Of a stretch of 64,000 nucleotides of DNA, positions 9,611-17,238 are shown piece after piece (the stretch's first letter is position 1; each line of letters opens with the position of its first letter). Location of the stretch: NCBI RefSeq assembly GCF_001542625.1, contig NZ_CP016279.1, forward strand, positions 7,936,001 to 8,000,000. Reading direction: 5' to 3'. Source of the stretch: Streptomyces griseochromogenes (GTDB taxonomy: Bacteria; Actinomycetota; Actinomycetes; Streptomycetales; Streptomycetaceae). Made by a program: the position numbers and the translations under genes. Under the pieces are notes generated by a model. The model was not told the origin of the DNA, did not search any database, and saw only the letters and a program-made list of their open reading frames with translations.

Positions 9611-9832
9611 TGGGGTTTCCGTCACTGTCGAGTGCGCGGGCGTGGGTGTGCCCGGGCACGGGTGCATGCGTTGCATTCGTTCAGGGACGCGGCACGGTTC
9701 TCGCTGGGGCGGCGAACCGGGGAGAACGTCGTGTGCGCGGGGCGGCCGTCGGTCACAGAGGCCGGGGATCCGGCGTCGGACAGGCCACGGCTCTCGCTTC
9801 GGGGCGCGAGGCTCAGGTGGTGCTGGGGCCCT
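9611..9832 (-). promoter_or_regulatory. Structured leader between the Cys/Met-rich leader ORF and metN
   Basis: Between the leader ORF stop (9833) and metN the minus strand can form several hairpins: CTCGC/GCGAG with an 8-nt loop, GCCGG-ATCC-CCGGC, and GTTCTC/GAGAAC enclosing CGG-TTCG-CCG. This is the layout expected of an attenuator responding to ribosome stalling in the leader. No U-run is visible, so Rho-dependent or translational control is also possible. Confidence 0.4.
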
Positions 9833-9928
9833 CTAGAAGGCGCACATTCGGCGCGGACACAGACAACGAGCACCGGGCGTCATGGTCGCCTCGGTCGTCG
9901 CAAGGGTGCGGCTGCTCGTCGTGGTCAT
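9833..9928 (-). CDS. Cys/Met-rich leader peptide upstream of metNIQ
   Basis: A 31-codon ORF runs from ATG 9928 to TAG 9833. It starts MTTTSSRTL and ends RCLCPRRMCAF, so three Cys and one Met codon lie within the last ten residues. A TACTGAT box lies directly upstream of the ATG, which suggests a leaderless transcript. Leaderless polycysteine ORFs that act as cysteine-responsive attenuators are described in mycobacteria. Here the clustered sulfur amino-acid codons in front of a methionine transporter suggest the same logic. Function is inferred; the ORF and its codon content are seen directly. Confidence 0.6.
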   Translation of the reverse strand: MTTTSSRTLATTEATMTPGARCLCPRRMCAF

Positions 9929-10000
9929 GCGATCAGTAAAGCAGACCCATGGTGCTGACCGGCCGCCGCTGTCCGCATGCTGGACAGCGGCGGACAGTTC

Positions 10001-10651
10001 TCAGCCGCGAACGGAGATCTCCACTCCCGCGTCGGTGACCAGTGCGGACAAGCCCGACAGGTCGTCGACCACCAGGTCGGCGTCGAGCTCCTCGGCCCGG
10101 TGGGTTGTGGCCAACGCCACGGTGGTCATACCGGCCGCTCGGCCCGCCCGGAGTCCGGCCGGGGCGTCCTCGAAGACGACGCAGCGGGCCGGGTCCACAC
10201 CGAGCTGCCGGGCGGCGAGCAGATAGGGCTCGGGGTCGGGCTTGCCGCGGGTGATGTCGTCGGCGGTGATCAGGGTCTTGGGCAGGATGCCGACGGCGTC
10301 GAGGCGGGCCTCGGCGAGCCGGCGGGTGGCTGAGGTGACGACGGCCCAGCGGTCGGCCGGCAGCGCGTCGAGGAACTCCCGTGTCCCGGGCAGAAGCCGC
10401 ACGCCCCCGTCGGGTACGTCCTCCACCTCCAGCTGTTCGACCCGCGCGACCGCCTCGGGCACGAGGCGGGCGGGCAGCAGATCGGCGACTATCTCGGCCG
10501 CGGGCCGGCCGTGCAGTGCCACACGCCGGAACTCCTCGGCGGTGATGCCGTACTCCCGCGCCCAGCGCGTCCAGCAGCGCTCGACGGAGTCGAGGGAGGA
10601 GACGAGGGTGCCGTCGTTGTCGAACAGGAGGGCGTGCGCGTGGATCGTCAT
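10001..10651 (-). CDS. HAD-family phosphatase (sugar-phosphatase/phosphoglucomutase-like)
   Basis: 216 aa, ATG start. Motif I is LLFDNDGTLV, with Asn at the second residue of the usual DxDGTL; the nucleophile would be the first Asp. Motif II is VVTSATRR, motif III Lys is in RGKPDPEPY and motif IV is VFEDAPAGLRAGRAAG. The alpha-helical cap follows motif I. This is the HAD subgroup I pattern of small sugar-phosphate phosphatases (YfbT/DOG phosphatase type). DxD reads D-N-D here; the second Asp, the acid/base, is kept. It is monocistronic and divergent from the next gene. Confidence 0.85.
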   Translation of the reverse strand: MTIHAHALLFDNDGTLVSSLDSVERCWTRWAREYGITAEEFRRVALHGRPAAEIVADLLPARLVPEAVARVEQLEVEDVPDGGVRLLPGTREFLDALPADRWAVVTSATRRLAEARLDAVGILPKTLITADDITRGKPDPEPYLLAARQLGVDPARCVVFEDAPAGLRAGRAAGMTTVALATTHRAEELDADLVVDDLSGLSALVTDAGVEISVRG

Positions 10652-10720
10652 GGTCTAGACCCTACGGCGTACGGCGGGGTCGGCGGCGTCGGGCCATTTC
10701 GGCCGTAATAAGGTCACCGC

Positions 10721-11080
10721 ATGCTCAATGCCCTGACGCTGGTGACCGGGGTCGCCGCGCTGCTGCTCGCCGCCTGGTGCGGCTGGGCCGCCTACCGGGA
10801 CCAGCCGACCAAGGACTGGCACTTCATCGGCATGGCCGTGGTGTCGCTGCTGGCCGTGATCCAGCTGGTGGTCGGGATCGTGCAGCTGGCGCGGGGCGAG
10901 AAGCCGGAGCAGGGCACGACGATCTTCGTGGCGTATCTGCTGGGCGCGTTCGCGTGCGTGCCGACGGCGGGCTTCATGTCACTGGCCGAGCGCACGCGCT
11001 GGGGTTCGGTGACGGTGGCGGCCGGCGGTGTGGTGCTGGCCGTGCTGGAGGTGCGGCTCTATGACATCTGGGGAGGCTGA
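10721..11080 (+). CDS. Small integral membrane protein (four helices)
   Basis: 119 aa, ATG start. Four hydrophobic segments are visible: LNALTLVTGVAALLLAAW, FIGMAVVSLLAVIQLVVGIV, TTIFVAYLLGAFACVPTAGF and SVTVAAGGVVLAVLEVRL. No catalytic or binding motif is seen. It is followed one base later by another small membrane protein (11082), so the two are co-translated. I do not recognise a function; such paired membrane proteins are common in Streptomyces. Confidence 0.8.
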   Translation: MLNALTLVTGVAALLLAAWCGWAAYRDQPTKDWHFIGMAVVSLLAVIQLVVGIVQLARGEKPEQGTTIFVAYLLGAFACVPTAGFMSLAERTRWGSVTVAAGGVVLAVLEVRLYDIWGG

Positions 11081-11081
11081 G

Positions 11082-11501
11082 ATGACGGCGGTGGAGGAGA
11101 AGCCGACCCGGTTGATCAGCGGGCCGGGGATGCTGCTCGTCTGGTTCTACGGCGTGATGGTGGTGGGCGCGGTGTCGCGTTCCGCGTACCAGATCGCCAC
11201 GGACTTCCAGCGGGCGCCGCTGGCCTATGCGCTGTCGGCCGTGGCCGGTGTGGTGTACGGGTTCATCACGTACACGTTGATCCGGGGCGGGGAGACCGCC
11301 CGCAGGGCGGCACGAGTCTGCTGCGCGGCCGAACTGGTGGGAGTGCTGGTCGTCGGCACGTGGACCCTCGTGGAACCCTCGGCGTTCCCCGACGCAACCG
11401 TGTGGTCGGACTACGGCATGGGCTACATCTTCATTCCGGTTCTGCTGCCGCTTTCCGCGATGTACTGGTTGCGGAAGACGGCCACCGGGCGGGTCGCCTG
11501 A
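11082..11501 (+). CDS. Small integral membrane protein, partner of the preceding gene
   Basis: 139 aa from ATG 11082, chosen because GGGAGG lies 5 nt upstream; a longer in-frame reading from 11028 would overlap the previous gene. Four hydrophobic stretches can be seen (GMLLVWFYGVMVVGAV, AYALSAVAGVVYGFITY, CCAAELVGVLVVGTWTLV, MGYIFIPVLLPLSAMYWL). No known motif. It forms a two-gene unit with the 10721 gene. Function unknown. Confidence 0.8.
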   Translation: MTAVEEKPTRLISGPGMLLVWFYGVMVVGAVSRSAYQIATDFQRAPLAYALSAVAGVVYGFITYTLIRGGETARRAARVCCAAELVGVLVVGTWTLVEPSAFPDATVWSDYGMGYIFIPVLLPLSAMYWLRKTATGRVA

Positions 11502-11504
11502 GGC

Positions 11505-11585
11505 ACGCCCGCGGGCGCGGGGGTGGCGTGGTTGCTCGCGCCCACACGGCGAAGCCGCATACGGGCGCTGCCCCGCGCCCCTTCA
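11505..11585. repeat. Streptomyces dispersed intergenic repeat, family A copy 1
   Basis: The intergenic stretch carries GCTCGCGCCCACACGGCG, then AAGCCGCATA, and ends in CCCCGCGCCCCTTCAGGGCG. A close relative lies at about 14989-15060 (ATCGCGCCCACGCGGCGGAGCCGCATA). Such GC-rich elements are scattered between Streptomyces genes, and the self-complementary end can act as a terminator. Confidence 0.55.
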
Positions 11586-11596
11586 GGGCGCTTCCC

Positions 11597-12094
11597 TCAC
11601 GCCGTTTGAACGAACGCCCCCGCCTGCTTCTCCAGGACGATCATCTCCACGCCGTCGGCGCCCTTGGACCTGCCCACCGTCTGGTAGCCGACGCGGCGGT
11701 ACAGGCGGAGGTTGCCCTCGCTGCGGTGGCCGGTGAAGAGGCGGAACTTGGTGGCTCCCCGCTCCTCGGCCAACGCCGCTTCGGCCGCGCGCAGCAGCCG
11801 CGCGCCGATGCCGTGGCCCTGCAGGCGCGGGTGGACGCAGAGCCTGCCGATGGCGGCCGCTCCGTCCTCGGTCACCTTGCCGCGCACCGAGCCGACCACC
11901 TCCTCCCCGAGGCGGGCCACGAAGACACAGTCCGAACCGACCTCCTCGCGCACCGAGTCGAGGGTTTGGACGAGCGGGTCGATGCGGTAATTGCCGTACA
12001 GCGCCGCCTCGCTCTGGAAGCACAGGTACTGGAGCTTGAAGATCTGCTCCGCGTCCTGCTCGGTCGCCACCGAGATGGTCACGCTCATGCCCAT
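11597..12094 (-). CDS. GNAT acetyltransferase
   Basis: 165 aa from ATG 12094, picked because GGGAGG lies 9 nt upstream; the in-frame GTG at 12115 precedes that ribosome site. The acetyl-CoA loop is in the segment RLCVHPRLQGHGIGARLL (Q/RxxGxG/A form), followed by GATKFRLFTGHRSEGNLRLYRRVGY, the usual motif B with a late Tyr. The substrate is unknown. The gene is monocistronic, 45 bp downstream of the sigma-like gene's promoter-distal end. Confidence 0.85.
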   Translation of the reverse strand: MGMSVTISVATEQDAEQIFKLQYLCFQSEAALYGNYRIDPLVQTLDSVREEVGSDCVFVARLGEEVVGSVRGKVTEDGAAAIGRLCVHPRLQGHGIGARLLRAAEAALAEERGATKFRLFTGHRSEGNLRLYRRVGYQTVGRSKGADGVEMIVLEKQAGAFVQTA

Positions 12095-12139
12095 GTGCGC
12101 ATGCCTCCCGCTCACCTGATCGCCTGTTGTTCCCCACTC

Positions 12140-12646
12140 CTATCCCCGCGCTTCGCGAGCCGCAACCTCCGGTGTGAGCAAACGCCGCAGACATCCAAGA
12201 CATCTGGAACGTTCCGGTCCGAGACTGCCCTGTGAGATACCCAACTCCCCCGCGATCTCCCGGTATGTCAGGTCTTTCGGAGAGAGCAGCGCCTCCATGA
12301 GGCGGGGGCATCGGCCGGGCAGGCGCCGGACCGCCTCGCGCAGGGCGCGATGGCGAGCGGCGGTGAGGGCGAGCTGCTCGGGGCCGGGGCGGATGACATC
12401 GGCCGGCTCGGTGCCGTAGGGGCGTTCCAGGCGAGCGGTGCGGCGGCTGCGGCGGGCCTCCGCGCGGACGGCCTTGCGCAGCCAGCCCTGCGGATCCGGC
12501 GGCGGCCCCTCGGACGCCATCCGCTCCAGGAGGCGGAGCCAGACGGCCTGTTCCAGGTCGCCCGGCTCCCCTCCGGAGGCATATGCCTCGGCGGAGGCCT
12601 CGGCGGTGAGCAGCGGGTGCAGGTCGGCCACCAGGTCGTACGTCAT
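12140..12646 (-). CDS. Small sigma-70/ECF-like factor
   Basis: 168 aa, ATG start. The N-terminal half (EQAVWLRLLERM, DPQGWLRKAVRAEARRSRR) resembles a degenerate sigma region 2. The C-terminal half is a good region 4 helix-turn-helix (LSPKDLTYREIAGELGISQGSLGPERSRCL). Region 2 is short and lacks an obvious promoter-melting segment, so it may be a specialised sigma factor or a sigma-derived DNA-binding protein. No anti-sigma gene is adjacent. A strong hairpin ends 14 nt before its start codon. Confidence 0.75.
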   Translation of the reverse strand: MTYDLVADLHPLLTAEASAEAYASGGEPGDLEQAVWLRLLERMASEGPPPDPQGWLRKAVRAEARRSRRTARLERPYGTEPADVIRPGPEQLALTAARHRALREAVRRLPGRCPRLMEALLSPKDLTYREIAGELGISQGSLGPERSRCLGCLRRLLTPEVAAREARG

Positions 12647-12659
12647 ATGCGGAACGACG

Positions 12660-12691
12660 CGCCGCCCCGGCGGCGGGTTTCCGGGGCGGCG
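12660..12691 (-). terminator. Strong hairpin downstream of the GDPD gene
   Basis: Perfect 11-bp arms (CGCCGCCCCGG and CCGGGGCGGCG) enclose a 10-nt loop. It lies 56 bp past the stop of the GDPD gene (minus strand) and 14 bp before the start of the sigma-like gene, so it can end the former or structure the leader of the latter. Confidence 0.65.
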
Positions 12692-12746
12692 TCGAGTCAG
12701 CCCGAACGGGGTGCCGTACGGCCCCGCCGTTGACGGGCGGGCGGGC

Positions 12747-13922
12747 TCAGCCGGCCAGGAAGTCGGCGCGGGCGAGCACGCCGGTGTCGGCGTTGTCGGT
12801 GAAGACGCCGTCGATGCCGGTCGCGAAGTACGTCTTGAAGGCGCCGAAGACGTCGCCGTAGGCGTCCGCCGCGGTGCCCTTGCGGTACTCGGCCGGGAGG
12901 AAGGGGTTCTCGTTGCGCATGGTGTAGGGGTGCAGGATCAGGCCCACCTTGTGCGCGTCGGCGACGAGCGTGGTCGGCTCGGCCAGGGTGCCGTCGGCGT
13001 TCTTCGGTATGACGAGGTCCAGCGTCGGGCCGATGCCGTTCGCGTAGCCGGCCATCTCCCTGAGGCCCTTCGGCGTGATCAGGTCGGCGACCGTGCGCGG
13101 GTCGCCCGCCTCGACGAAGTCGTAGGGGCGGCTGTCCGCCGTGGAGAGCAGGACCACCAGCGGGTTGTCGATCAGCTGGTTCAGCTTCTGGATGCTGCTC
13201 GGCTCGAAGGACTGCAGGATGACCGGCGAGTTCCGCTCGTCCTTGCCGTACTTGCGCAGCAGCTTGGCCACCCGCTCCTCCAGGCCGAGGCCCAGCTTGC
13301 GGAAGTAGGTGGGGTGCTTGGTCTCGGGGTAGATCCAGACCTGCCGGCCGCGCTTGCGGGTCTGCTCGTCCTGCCACTTGAGGACCTCTTCGAACGTGGG
13401 GATCTCCCAGCGCCCGTTGTAGAGGGTGTTGTGCGGCCGGTTGGCCGGGATGCGCTCGACGGCGCGCAGCGTCTTCAGCTCGGCGAGGGTGAAGTCCTCG
13501 GTGAACCAGCCGGTGGTGGGGACGCCGTCCAGGACCTTGGTGGTCTTGCGGCCGGCGAACTCGGGGTGCGAGGCGACGTCCGTGGTGCCGCCGATCTCCG
13601 GCTCGTGGCGGCAGACGAGGTGGCCGTCCCTGGTGGGCACCAGGTCGCCCGCCTCGACGACGTCGGCGCCGAGGTCGAGGGCCAGGTTGTACGAGCCGAA
13701 GGTGTGCTCGGGACGGTAGCCGCTGGAGCCCCGGTGGCCGATGATCGTCGGCTTGGGCAGGCTCTTCAGCCCGCGCCCGCCGTGCGCGGCGGTGCGGGGC
13801 TCGGCGGCTCTGGCGGCGCCGGGCAGTCCGAGGACCGCTCCGCCCGCGCCGAGGACCGCGGCGCCGAGGAGCGCCCGCCGTCCCGTTCCCTGCGTCTGCC
13901 CGTTCACCTGGTCGCTTTCCAT
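12747..13922 (-). CDS. glpQ: Secreted glycerophosphodiester phosphodiesterase
   Basis: 391 aa from ATG 13922 (AGGAGAG upstream). The N-terminus has a twin-arginine signal (GRRALLGAAVLGAGG) with a likely cleavage after AARA. The GDPD catalytic signature follows (IGHRGSSGYRPEHT; HRG...PE(H/N)T) with VVEAGDLVPTRDGHLVCRHEPE. Length fits the GlpQ branch, which releases glycerol-3-phosphate from deacylated phospholipids outside the cell. In Streptomyces this family (glpQ1) belongs to the PhoP regulon; one GGTTCACC half-site lies upstream (about 14188-14195), too little to claim a PHO box. Confidence 0.9.
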   Translation of the reverse strand: MESDQVNGQTQGTGRRALLGAAVLGAGGAVLGLPGAARAAEPRTAAHGGRGLKSLPKPTIIGHRGSSGYRPEHTFGSYNLALDLGADVVEAGDLVPTRDGHLVCRHEPEIGGTTDVASHPEFAGRKTTKVLDGVPTTGWFTEDFTLAELKTLRAVERIPANRPHNTLYNGRWEIPTFEEVLKWQDEQTRKRGRQVWIYPETKHPTYFRKLGLGLEERVAKLLRKYGKDERNSPVILQSFEPSSIQKLNQLIDNPLVVLLSTADSRPYDFVEAGDPRTVADLITPKGLREMAGYANGIGPTLDLVIPKNADGTLAEPTTLVADAHKVGLILHPYTMRNENPFLPAEYRKGTAADAYGDVFGAFKTYFATGIDGVFTDNADTGVLARADFLAG

Positions 13923-14289
13923 CAGCGCTCTCCTGCCGTCTGCCCTTTCGATGCGCGTCGATCTTAGAGGGGTGCACATGACGGAGGAGAGACCCTGGCT
14001 CGAACACGCGGGTGACGCCGTATGGCTGATGCGGGGCGGGAGGTGACGATCCGTCGGCATGGGAGGGAGCGGGGCGGGCAGCCGGACCACGAGGGCCCCG
14101 CGCGATGTCCGTCACACCGCCGCCGGCCGTCACGGACCGGCTCCGGCACGTCACCGCAGGTAAAGCAATGTCAACAGTGTGTAAGACCTCGGTGAACCGG
14201 CCGCACCCGATGTGCGCACGCACCGGAGCCGCGAGTAATGTCCTCACCTGCACATACACATATCGCTTCCCTCGACATCGGAGGACCCG
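13923..14289. promoter_or_regulatory. Divergent promoter region, GDPD and acyltransferase
   Basis: These 367 bases separate the two divergent genes and contain no convincing gene. On the minus strand a GGTTCACC element is followed about 14 nt later by TTGACA, possible pieces of a phosphate-responsive promoter for the GDPD gene. On the plus strand CGGAGGACCCG precedes the TTG start of the acyltransferase. Confidence 0.4.
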
Positions 14290-14961
14290 TTGTCCCGCTT
14301 CGCGCTCATCAAGGCAGTGCTCGGACCGATCATGCGCCTGATGTTCCGCCCACAGGTGGAGGGCGTGGAGCACATCCCCGGGGAGGGACCGGTCATCCTG
14401 GCCGGCAATCACCTGACCTTCATCGACTCGATGATCCTGCCCCTGGTCTGCGACCGTCAGGTCTTCTTCATCGGCAAGGACGAGTACGTCACCGGCAAGA
14501 GCCTCAAGGGCCGGCTCATGGCCTGGTTCTTCACGGGCGTCGGCATGATCCCGGTGGACCGCGACGGCGGTCGCGGCGGTGTGGCCGCGCTGATGACCGG
14601 CCGCCGCATCCTCGAAGAAGGCAAGATCTTCGGCATCTACCCGGAGGGCACCCGGTCTCCCGACGGCCGCCTCTACCGCGGCCGCACCGGTATCGCGCGC
14701 CTCACGCTGATGACGGGCGCGCCCGTGGTCCCCTTCGCGATGATCGGCACGGACAAGCTCCAGCCGGGCGGGGCGGGGATCCCCCGTCCCGGCCGCGTGA
14801 CCGTTCGGTTCGGCGAGGCCATGGAGTTCTCGCGGTACGAGGGCATGGACCGGGATCGGTATGTGCTGCGGGCTGTGACCGATTCCGTGATGGCCGAGGT
14901 GATGCGGCTGTCCGGACAGGAGTACGTGGACATGTACGCGACGAAGGCCAAGGCTGCCTAG
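14290..14961 (+). CDS. 1-acyl-sn-glycerol-3-phosphate acyltransferase (PlsC type)
   Basis: 223 aa with a TTG start at 14290, chosen because GGAGG lies 6 nt upstream and the fold begins at once. The HX4D motif is NHLTFIDS, the glycerophosphate-binding motif is YPEGTRSPDG, and VPFAMIG is the later conserved strand. It would acylate lysophosphatidic acid to phosphatidic acid at the membrane. The N-terminal ALIKAVLGPIMRLMF is a short hydrophobic anchor. Adjacent to the GDPD gene, so both touch glycerophospholipid metabolism, but they are divergent. Confidence 0.9.
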   Translation: MSRFALIKAVLGPIMRLMFRPQVEGVEHIPGEGPVILAGNHLTFIDSMILPLVCDRQVFFIGKDEYVTGKSLKGRLMAWFFTGVGMIPVDRDGGRGGVAALMTGRRILEEGKIFGIYPEGTRSPDGRLYRGRTGIARLTLMTGAPVVPFAMIGTDKLQPGGAGIPRPGRVTVRFGEAMEFSRYEGMDRDRYVLRAVTDSVMAEVMRLSGQEYVDMYATKAKAA

Positions 14962-14988
14962 TGCCGCCGGCGGTTCGGCGGGTTTCCG

Positions 14989-15060
14989 GGTGCGGGTGCG
15001 TGAGGGCTGATCGCGCCCACGCGGCGGAGCCGCATATCGATACGCCCCGCACCCCTGGGT
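14989..15060. repeat. Streptomyces dispersed intergenic repeat, family A copy 2
   Basis: The segment contains GATCGCGCCCACGCGGCG, then GAGCCGCATATCG, and is bracketed by GGGTGCGGG and CCCCGCACCC, so it can fold into a hairpin. It is the second copy of the element at 11505-11585 and lies between the convergent acyltransferase and MFS genes, where it may serve as a bidirectional terminator. Confidence 0.55.
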
Positions 15061-15068
15061 GACTCACC

Positions 15069-16592
15069 TCACCCGGCGCTCTCCAGTTTCTGGCCCTTCA
15101 GCAGGAACCAGGCCACCAGCGCCGTTGTCAGCAGGACCGCCGCTCCCGCGCCGGAGGCCAGTTGCAGGCCGTGGACGAAGGAGCCCCGGGCCGCGTCGAG
15201 CAGGGCCTGAGCCGTGTGCGGGGGCAAACTCGCCGACGCCTCCACCGCCGCCCCCAGTGACTCATGGGCCCCTGCCGGGGTTCCGGCCGGGCCGGGGAAG
15301 TCGCGGTAGACACCCGTCACGATCGACCCCAGCAGGGCGATGCCGAGGGCCGCGCCGAGTTCGTACGCCGTCTCCGAGACGGCCGATGCCGCGCCCGCCT
15401 CGTCCTTGGGCACGCTGGAGAGGATCACGTCGGCCGTCACCGTGAAGGAGAGGCCGGCGCCGATGCCGACGACCAGCAGCGCGGCGCCCAGGACCGGGTA
15501 ACCCGTCGAGCGGCCCACGGTCGTGAGGACGGCGAGTGCGATGCCCACGGCCGCCAGACCGCCCGAGACCACGGCACGTACCGAGAAACGGCGGGCCGCG
15601 CGGCCCGCGACCAGACCGGCCGCCACCGCGCCGACGGCGGCGGGCAGTTCGGCCAGGCCCGCCTCGAACGGGCGCCTGCCCTGGACGAGTTGCAGGTACT
15701 GGGAGAGGAAGAACACCAGGCCGGACATGCCCAGCACGGTCAGCAGGTCGGCGAGGACCGCCCCGCTGAAGCCACGGCGCCTGAACAGGCGCATGTCCAG
15801 CAGCGGGGCCGGCATGGTGAGCTGGCGGCGCACGAAGCCGTAGAGGGCCGTCGCGCCCAGCAGGGCCGTGGCGAGCGTGGGCCAGGTGAAGCCGTGGGTG
15901 GCGGCCTCCTTGACCGCGTACACGAGGGCGATCATGCCGATGAGGGACAGGACGACGCTGATCAGGTCCCAGGGGCCGGGGTTCGGGTTGCGGGACTCGG
16001 GCAGCGTGCGGATGCCGACGAGAACCAGGACCGCCATCACCGGCAGGTTGATGAGGAAGACCGAGCCCCACCAGAAGTGTTCGAGCAGGAAGCCGCCCGT
16101 GATCGGGCCGACGGCCGTACCGGCGGAGGCCGTGGCGCCCCAGATGCCGACCGCGAGGCTGCGCTCGCGCGGGTCGTGGAAGATGTTGCGGATCAGGGCG
16201 AGGGTGGCGGGCATCAGGGTGGCGCCCGCGACACCGAGCAGCGCCCGCGCCAGGATCATCAGTTCGGGCGTCGTCGCGTAGGCGTTCAGAACGGATATCG
16301 CGCCGAACGCCGTGGCGCCGCCGAGGAGGATCCGCTTGCGGCCGATGCGGTCGCCGAGGCTGCCCATGGAGACCAGCAGACCGGCGATGACGAAGGAGTA
16401 GACGTCACCGATCCAGAGCAGCTGGGTGCCGGAGGGGTCGAGGTCTTCGCTGATGTAGGGGGTTGCCAGGCCGAGGACGGTGGCGTCGACGGCCACCAGC
16501 AGCACGGCCAGGACGAGGACGGAGAGCGCGAGCCAGCGGCCCGGGCGCTTCTCCACCTCCGCCGCACGAGCCGGCTGCAGGGTGCTGGTCAT
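15069..16592 (-). CDS. DHA2-family (14-helix) MFS drug exporter
   Basis: 507 aa; the ATG at 16592 overlaps the stop of the upstream tetR gene (ATGA), so the pair is co-translated. The protein has about 14 hydrophobic helices. Motif A appears as GSLGDRIGRKRILL and motif C-like glycines as GATASAGTAVGPITGGFL, with WLALSVLVLAVLLVAVDATVL as helix 1 (motif D1). This matches QacA/SmvA-type proton-driven multidrug exporters. The adjacent TetR gene and its operator suggest ligand-induced expression. The exported compound is unknown. Confidence 0.9.
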   Translation of the reverse strand: MTSTLQPARAAEVEKRPGRWLALSVLVLAVLLVAVDATVLGLATPYISEDLDPSGTQLLWIGDVYSFVIAGLLVSMGSLGDRIGRKRILLGGATAFGAISVLNAYATTPELMILARALLGVAGATLMPATLALIRNIFHDPRERSLAVGIWGATASAGTAVGPITGGFLLEHFWWGSVFLINLPVMAVLVLVGIRTLPESRNPNPGPWDLISVVLSLIGMIALVYAVKEAATHGFTWPTLATALLGATALYGFVRRQLTMPAPLLDMRLFRRRGFSGAVLADLLTVLGMSGLVFFLSQYLQLVQGRRPFEAGLAELPAAVGAVAAGLVAGRAARRFSVRAVVSGGLAAVGIALAVLTTVGRSTGYPVLGAALLVVGIGAGLSFTVTADVILSSVPKDEAGAASAVSETAYELGAALGIALLGSIVTGVYRDFPGPAGTPAGAHESLGAAVEASASLPPHTAQALLDAARGSFVHGLQLASGAGAAVLLTTALVAWFLLKGQKLESAG

Positions 16593-17155
16593 GATTCCTC
16601 TCTCCGTGGTGCGTCTGTGCGCCGTGCGCCGCCGAGCAGCAGCTCGACGATCATGTAGGTGAAGTCCTTCGAGGCCACCCGGCCCTCCGCCACCGCCCAG
16701 GCGCCGGAGGCCAGCAGGCCGTACAGCGCCTCGGTGAGCCAGGCCGGGGTGAGGTCGATGCGGAACTCGCCGCTCTCCTGGCCGCGCCGGAACAGAGCCG
16801 TCAGGCGTTCGTCGATGCGAGCCCAGCCCTGGTTCTGCTGCTCGCCCTCGAACAGCTGGTTCTCGGTGTAGAGGAAGGCGAGCAGGGCGGCCGAGGGTTC
16901 GATCGCCCGGACCAGGCGGCGTACGGCCTCGCCCGCCGGGCCCTCGTCCAGGCGGGCCGTGTCCAGAGCCGCCTCGCACTCCGCGATGCCGAGCGCCTCC
17001 AGCGCCCGTACGAGCGCGTCACGTCCGGCGAAGTGGCGGTGCAGCGTGGCCCGGCTGATCCCGGCGGCCCTGGCGACCTCGTCCATGGTCGCCGTGGACT
17101 TGCGGGTCAGCAGGGCGGCTGCGCTGCGCAGCACGTGGTCACGATCCAAGGCCAT
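16589..17155 (-). CDS. TetR-family repressor of the MFS exporter
   Basis: 188 aa from ATG 17155. The N-terminal helix-turn-helix is clear (TMDEVARAAGISRATLHRHFAGRDALVRAL). The C-terminal two thirds form the ligand-binding helical core. Its stop overlaps the start of the MFS gene. A TATCCT box lies 9 nt before the ATG, which suggests a leaderless mRNA, and an 18-bp palindrome covers the -35/spacer region, so it probably represses its own operon and is released by a substrate of the exporter. Confidence 0.9.
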   Translation of the reverse strand: MALDRDHVLRSAAALLTRKSTATMDEVARAAGISRATLHRHFAGRDALVRALEALGIAECEAALDTARLDEGPAGEAVRRLVRAIEPSAALLAFLYTENQLFEGEQQNQGWARIDERLTALFRRGQESGEFRIDLTPAWLTEALYGLLASGAWAVAEGRVASKDFTYMIVELLLGGARRTDAPRREES

Positions 17156-17174
17156 GAGACAAGGATAGCCCATG

Positions 17175-17192
17175 TGAGACATCTCTGTCTCA
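17175..17192. promoter_or_regulatory. TetR operator upstream of tetR-MFS
   Basis: A perfect inverted repeat, TGAGACA-TCTC-TGTCTCA, lies 20 bp upstream of the tetR start codon and overlaps the expected -35 region of its promoter. A third TGAGACA half-site lies inside the start region at about 17154-17160. This is the size and placement expected of a TetR operator. Confidence 0.75.
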
Positions 17193-17238
17193 TCATGGGC
17201 ACGAGTGACTCATCTCTGCTGGTCAGTGGGGGTGCCCG

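Noticed and set aside
13923..14289. PHO box for the GDPD gene
   Set aside because: Only one GTTCACC half-site is present at the right sequence; the second 11-bp unit does not match.
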